A stretch of 64,000 nt of DNA. It comes from Nocardia kruczakiae NBRC 101016 (GTDB lineage: Bacteria > Actinomycetota > Actinomycetes > Mycobacteriales > Mycobacteriaceae). The position numbers and the translations under genes are program-made. Shown here piece after piece: positions 61,201-64,000 of the stretch (the stretch's first letter is position 1; every line of letters begins with the position of its first letter). Where the stretch lies: NCBI RefSeq assembly GCF_001612965.1, contig NZ_BDBL01000015.1:112413-176412 (forward strand), given 5' to 3'. The notes below the pieces were generated by a model, which had not been told where the DNA came from, did not search any database, and saw only the letters and a program-made list of their open reading frames with translations.

Positions 61201-62232
61201 TCAGAGATGATCGGCGTCGATCACGGCCTGCGCGAAGGCCGCGGGCGCTTCCTGCGGGACGTCGTGGCCGACGCCGGGCAGTGTGCGGTGCTCGTACTTG
61301 CCGGTGAACTTCGCGCGGTAGCTCTTGCCGTCGGCATTGGCGCCGTCGAAATCGCTGCCGATGGTGACGGTCGGTACGGTGATCGCCGGGCCCTGGGCCA
61401 GGGTGGCCTCCTCCTCGGCGTACTGCGGTTCGCCGGGGACCAGGCCCAGGCGCCAGCGGTAGTTGGAGATCACGACGTCGACATGGTCGGGATTGTCGAA
61501 CGAGGTGGCGCTGCGGTCGTAGGTGGCGTCGTCGAAGTTCCACTTCGGCGAGGCGGTCTTCCAGATGTACTTGTCGAAGTCGTGGACGTTGCGGCGGTAG
61601 CCGAGCACGCCGCGGTCGGTGGCGAAGTAGTACTGGTACCACCAGCCGGCCTCCGCGGCCGGCGCGAGCGGCTGCTGATTGGCCGCGACATCGGTGATCA
61701 GGTATCCGCTCACGGCCACCAGCGCCTTCACCCGCTGCGGCCACAGCGCCGCGATGACGTCGGCAGTCCTTGCGCCCCAGTCGTATCCACCGAAGACCGC
61801 CTTGTCGATGTGCAGAGCGTCCATGAGCGCGATGACGTCGTGCGCGACCGCCGCCTGCTCGCCGTTACGCGCGGTGTCCGGGGACAGGAATCGCGTCGGA
61901 CCGTAGCCGCGCAGATACGGCACGATCACCCGGTAGCCCTGGGCGGCCAGGCGCGGGCCGACGTCGATGTAGCTCGCCGGATCGTAGGGCCAGCCGTGGA
62001 TCAGCACGACCGCCGGCCCGTTCTCGGGACCGTATTCGACGTAGGCGGTGTCGAGGACACCGGCGTTGATGTGCTTGATCGGGCCGAGGGCGGTGTGTTC
62101 ACCGGCGCCGACGCCCGCGGCGCTCGCCGGTGCGGCGGGAGCCTGCGCATCCGTCCCCGACGAGCACGCCGCCAGTGACGCGACTACCGCCGCCGCCGCG
62201 ATGATCTGCGCGAACCGCTTCTTGGTGAACAT
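61201..62232 (-). CDS. alpha/beta-hydrolase lipoprotein, epoxide hydrolase/dehalogenase type
   Basis: A 343-residue exported hydrolase. The signal ends in the lipobox SLAACSSG (Cys about 23). The hydrolase has HGWPYDPASY, the nucleophile elbow FGGYDWGARTAD with Asp as nucleophile, as in epoxide hydrolases and haloalkane dehalogenases, and the catalytic His in PGVGHDVPQEAP. Acts at the outer face of the membrane; substrate unknown. ATG 62232 (MFTKKR) follows GGGAG; an in-frame ATG 24 codons earlier would spoil the signal peptide. Confidence 0.88.
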   Translation of the reverse strand: MFTKKRFAQIIAAAAVVASLAACSSGTDAQAPAAPASAAGVGAGEHTALGPIKHINAGVLDTAYVEYGPENGPAVVLIHGWPYDPASYIDVGPRLAAQGYRVIVPYLRGYGPTRFLSPDTARNGEQAAVAHDVIALMDALHIDKAVFGGYDWGARTADVIAALWPQRVKALVAVSGYLITDVAANQQPLAPAAEAGWWYQYYFATDRGVLGYRRNVHDFDKYIWKTASPKWNFDDATYDRSATSFDNPDHVDVVISNYRWRLGLVPGEPQYAEEEATLAQGPAITVPTVTIGSDFDGANADGKSYRAKFTGKYEHRTLPGVGHDVPQEAPAAFAQAVIDADHL

Positions 62233-62358
62233 CTGCTCATCTCCCGTGTCCTCGTCCGCCGCGCCCACTGCCACGGCTTCGATGAAACACACGGTAGGCG
62301 GCACGGGTGTGCGGTCGCGCCCGTCGGATGACGGTATGTGCGTACGTCATCGCCCGGA

Positions 62359-64000
62359 CTACGTCACCGGATCCGCCGCGGTGCGCAGCGCGTCGGCCAG
62401 TTCGGCGCGGGAGGTGACGCCGAGTTTCGGGAAGATCCGGTGCAGGTGAGTGCTGACCGTGCGATGCGACAGATACAGTCGCTGCCCGATCTCCCGATTG
62501 GTGAGCCCTTCGGCGGCCAGCTGCGCGATACCCAGTTCGTGCGGGGTCAGGCTGTCGCGCGCGTCGGGGTCGCGGCGCGGGCTGGTCTCCCCCGCACCCC
62601 GTAGTTCGCGGCGCGCCCGGTCACCCCACGGCCGCGCACCCAGGGCGTCGAAGGTGTCGCGGGCCGCGCGCAGATGTGCGCGCGACTCGACGATGCGCCG
62701 CTGCCGGCGCAACCACTCCCCGAACGCGAGCTGCACGCGGGCGCGTTCGAGCGGCCACCCGTCCGGATCGGCGTCGAGTGCGGCGGTGAACAAACCCTCC
62801 GCGGACTCTGCCGAGGCGAGCAGGGCGCGGGCGTAACGCAAACCGACGTGCAGGGCCGGTGACGGAGTGCGCGGCGCCTGCTCCTCGAATTCGCGCACGA
62901 TCTCCTCCGCCTCCTCGACGCGCCCGGCGCGCACCGCGGCTTCGACCAGATCGCCGACGATGTAGGCGCGCAGGGCGAGCTGGTAGGCCGGGTCGGCGGG
63001 GTCGAGAATCCGGCGCAGATCGGCGAGCGCGTCGTCGTAGCGGCCCTGTCCGAGCGCCACCAGAGCGCGGGCCCGTTGCACGGTCGCCAGCACCGGTCGC
63101 GCGCCGGCGGCGGCACCGATCCGTTCGGCCTCCTCCGCGCGTTCCACCGCGTCGTCGAAATCGCCTCGCAGCGCGGCGATTTCGGCCGCGACGGCGACGG
63201 CGAGCCCGTACATGAAGTGCTGTCCGGTTTCCGGTCCGAGGCGTCCGGCTTCGGCCGCGGCCGCCGCACCGCCCGCCAGATCGCCGGTGCGCGCACAACT
63301 CCAGGCCCGCACCGCCAGCGCCCTGGTCAGCAGGCCGAGCCTGCCCTGTTCCCGCAGACCGGTGATGGCCGTGGCGGAGAAGCGGCCGGCCAGCGCGAAG
63401 GCGCCGATCTGCAGCGCCGCGCTGCCGAGGTAGCGGTCGACCTCCGGGTCGGCGCCGGTTCGCCCGGCCAGTGCGCGCAGTTCGTCGAAGACCGTCGCGC
63501 CGCGCTCGAAAGGTGCTACGTAGGCGGTGATCGCGACGATCCGCGGATCGCCGGCGGGCAGTCCCGTGCCGTCGGCGACCGCCAGCAGTGCGCGGCGCGC
63601 GTCCGGACCGGGCTCGGACCAGAAGCAGCGCATGGCGGTTCCCCACAGAATGCGCATCGCGAGGTCCCGATCACCTTCCGCCGCAACGGTTTCGGCCAGC
63701 GTCGCGAGTTCGGTGGTGCGGGCGGGATCCTCGCCGACGCCGTCGTCGAATCCGCTCACCAGCCAGGTCGCCAAGGCGCGCTGGCGCGAGTCGAGATCCT
63801 GGCGTCCCGCTTCGCTCAGCAGCCGATCGACGGTTTCGCGCCCACCGGATTCCACCGCCAGTTCGGCCGCGCGCAACAGTCGCCCCACCCGCACTGCCGG
63901 AGTTCCGGTCAGGCGCGCGGCGTGTTCCAGGGTCGTGATCGCCGCCGCGACGCCGCCCCGGCGCAGCGCCCGCTCGGCCGCGGCCTCGAGTTCCGCGGCA
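62359..64000 (-). CDS. large LuxR family regulator, C-terminal part (runs off window end)
   Basis: The minus frame is open from the window edge to TGA at 62359-62361, 547 codons. It contains Ala/Arg-rich helical repeats of TPR type (for example AAAEAGRLGPETGQHFMYG, LVALGQGRYDDALADLRRIL) and ends with a LuxR helix-turn-helix: LTPHELGIAQLAAEGLTNRE, LYLSHRTVSTHLHRIFPKLG. The N-terminal ATPase domain of this LAL-type regulator should lie beyond the window. Divergent from nothing visible; it is 126 bp downstream-facing from the lipoprotein hydrolase start. Confidence 0.88.
   Translation of the reverse strand, partial: AAELEAAAERALRRGGVAAAITTLEHAARLTGTPAVRVGRLLRAAELAVESGGRETVDRLLSEAGRQDLDSRQRALATWLVSGFDDGVGEDPARTTELATLAETVAAEGDRDLAMRILWGTAMRCFWSEPGPDARRALLAVADGTGLPAGDPRIVAITAYVAPFERGATVFDELRALAGRTGADPEVDRYLGSAALQIGAFALAGRFSATAITGLREQGRLGLLTRALAVRAWSCARTGDLAGGAAAAAEAGRLGPETGQHFMYGLAVAVAAEIAALRGDFDDAVERAEEAERIGAAAGARPVLATVQRARALVALGQGRYDDALADLRRILDPADPAYQLALRAYIVGDLVEAAVRAGRVEEAEEIVREFEEQAPRTPSPALHVGLRYARALLASAESAEGLFTAALDADPDGWPLERARVQLAFGEWLRRQRRIVESRAHLRAARDTFDALGARPWGDRARRELRGAGETSPRRDPDARDSLTPHELGIAQLAAEGLTNREIGQRLYLSHRTVSTHLHRIFPKLGVTSRAELADALRTAADPVT

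Overview
The window is high-GC DNA with dense GTG starts, 4-base start/stop overlaps, an mce lipid-import operon, a GTP-dependent PEP carboxykinase, a PknD-type kinase, cutinase, mycolyltransferase-like remains and Lsr2 remains. This combination points to a mycolic-acid actinobacterium, most likely Nocardia or a close relative. This is an inference from gene content; no 16S rRNA is present.

Layout. 1-6.1 kb is a patchwork of intact genes (SDR, MarR, membrane molybdoenzyme) between decayed ones (YciI C-terminus, a frameshifted hypothetical gene, an IS3 fragment, a frameshifted secreted protein, a mycolyltransferase-like pseudogene). 6.2-8.1 kb is a Ser/Thr kinase with NHL repeats. 8.5-36.4 kb is the core of the window: an aldehyde dehydrogenase followed by a complete mce operon (yrbEA, yrbEB, mceA-F, mce-associated protein, MceG-like ATPase), then enoyl-CoA hydratase, alpha/beta hydrolase, FadB, thiolase, nitroreductase, MpaB-type oxygenase, alpha-methylacyl-CoA racemase, two acyl-CoA dehydrogenases, a Baeyer-Villiger monooxygenase, an acyl-CoA synthetase, and a regulator made of two TetR units in one chain. 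A 17-bp inverted repeat (core ACA-N3-TGT) lies in front of every one of these transcription units, including the regulator. I read this as one regulon that imports a hydrophobic ketone- or methyl-branched substrate through Mce, oxygenates it, hydrolyses and oxidises the products, activates the acid with CoA and runs it through beta-oxidation.

36.4-39.4 kb is a decayed integrative island beside tRNA-Pro(GGG): ISAs1 and Lsr2 fragments, an excisionase-like gene and a twice-frameshifted tyrosine integrase. 39.8-45.8 kb carries LuxR and PucR regulators, a secreted cutinase, a hidden 26-codon gene for an amphipathic peptide, a VOC protein and an ArsR repressor. 45.9-49.4 kb is a translationally coupled pckG-sulP pair with ArsR-like operator sites. 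49.4-56.6 kb holds a methyltransferase, membrane proteins, an MFS-ArsR operon with its own dyad operator, a DUF2254 protein and AraC. 56.6-64 kb contains a deleted NAD-binding gene, a RibD/DGPF/ECF42 sigma operon, a methyltransferase and an SCP2-like fragment that both appear to lack their N-termini, a small Q/P-rich secreted protein, a lipoprotein hydrolase and the C-terminal part of a LuxR regulator that runs off the window.
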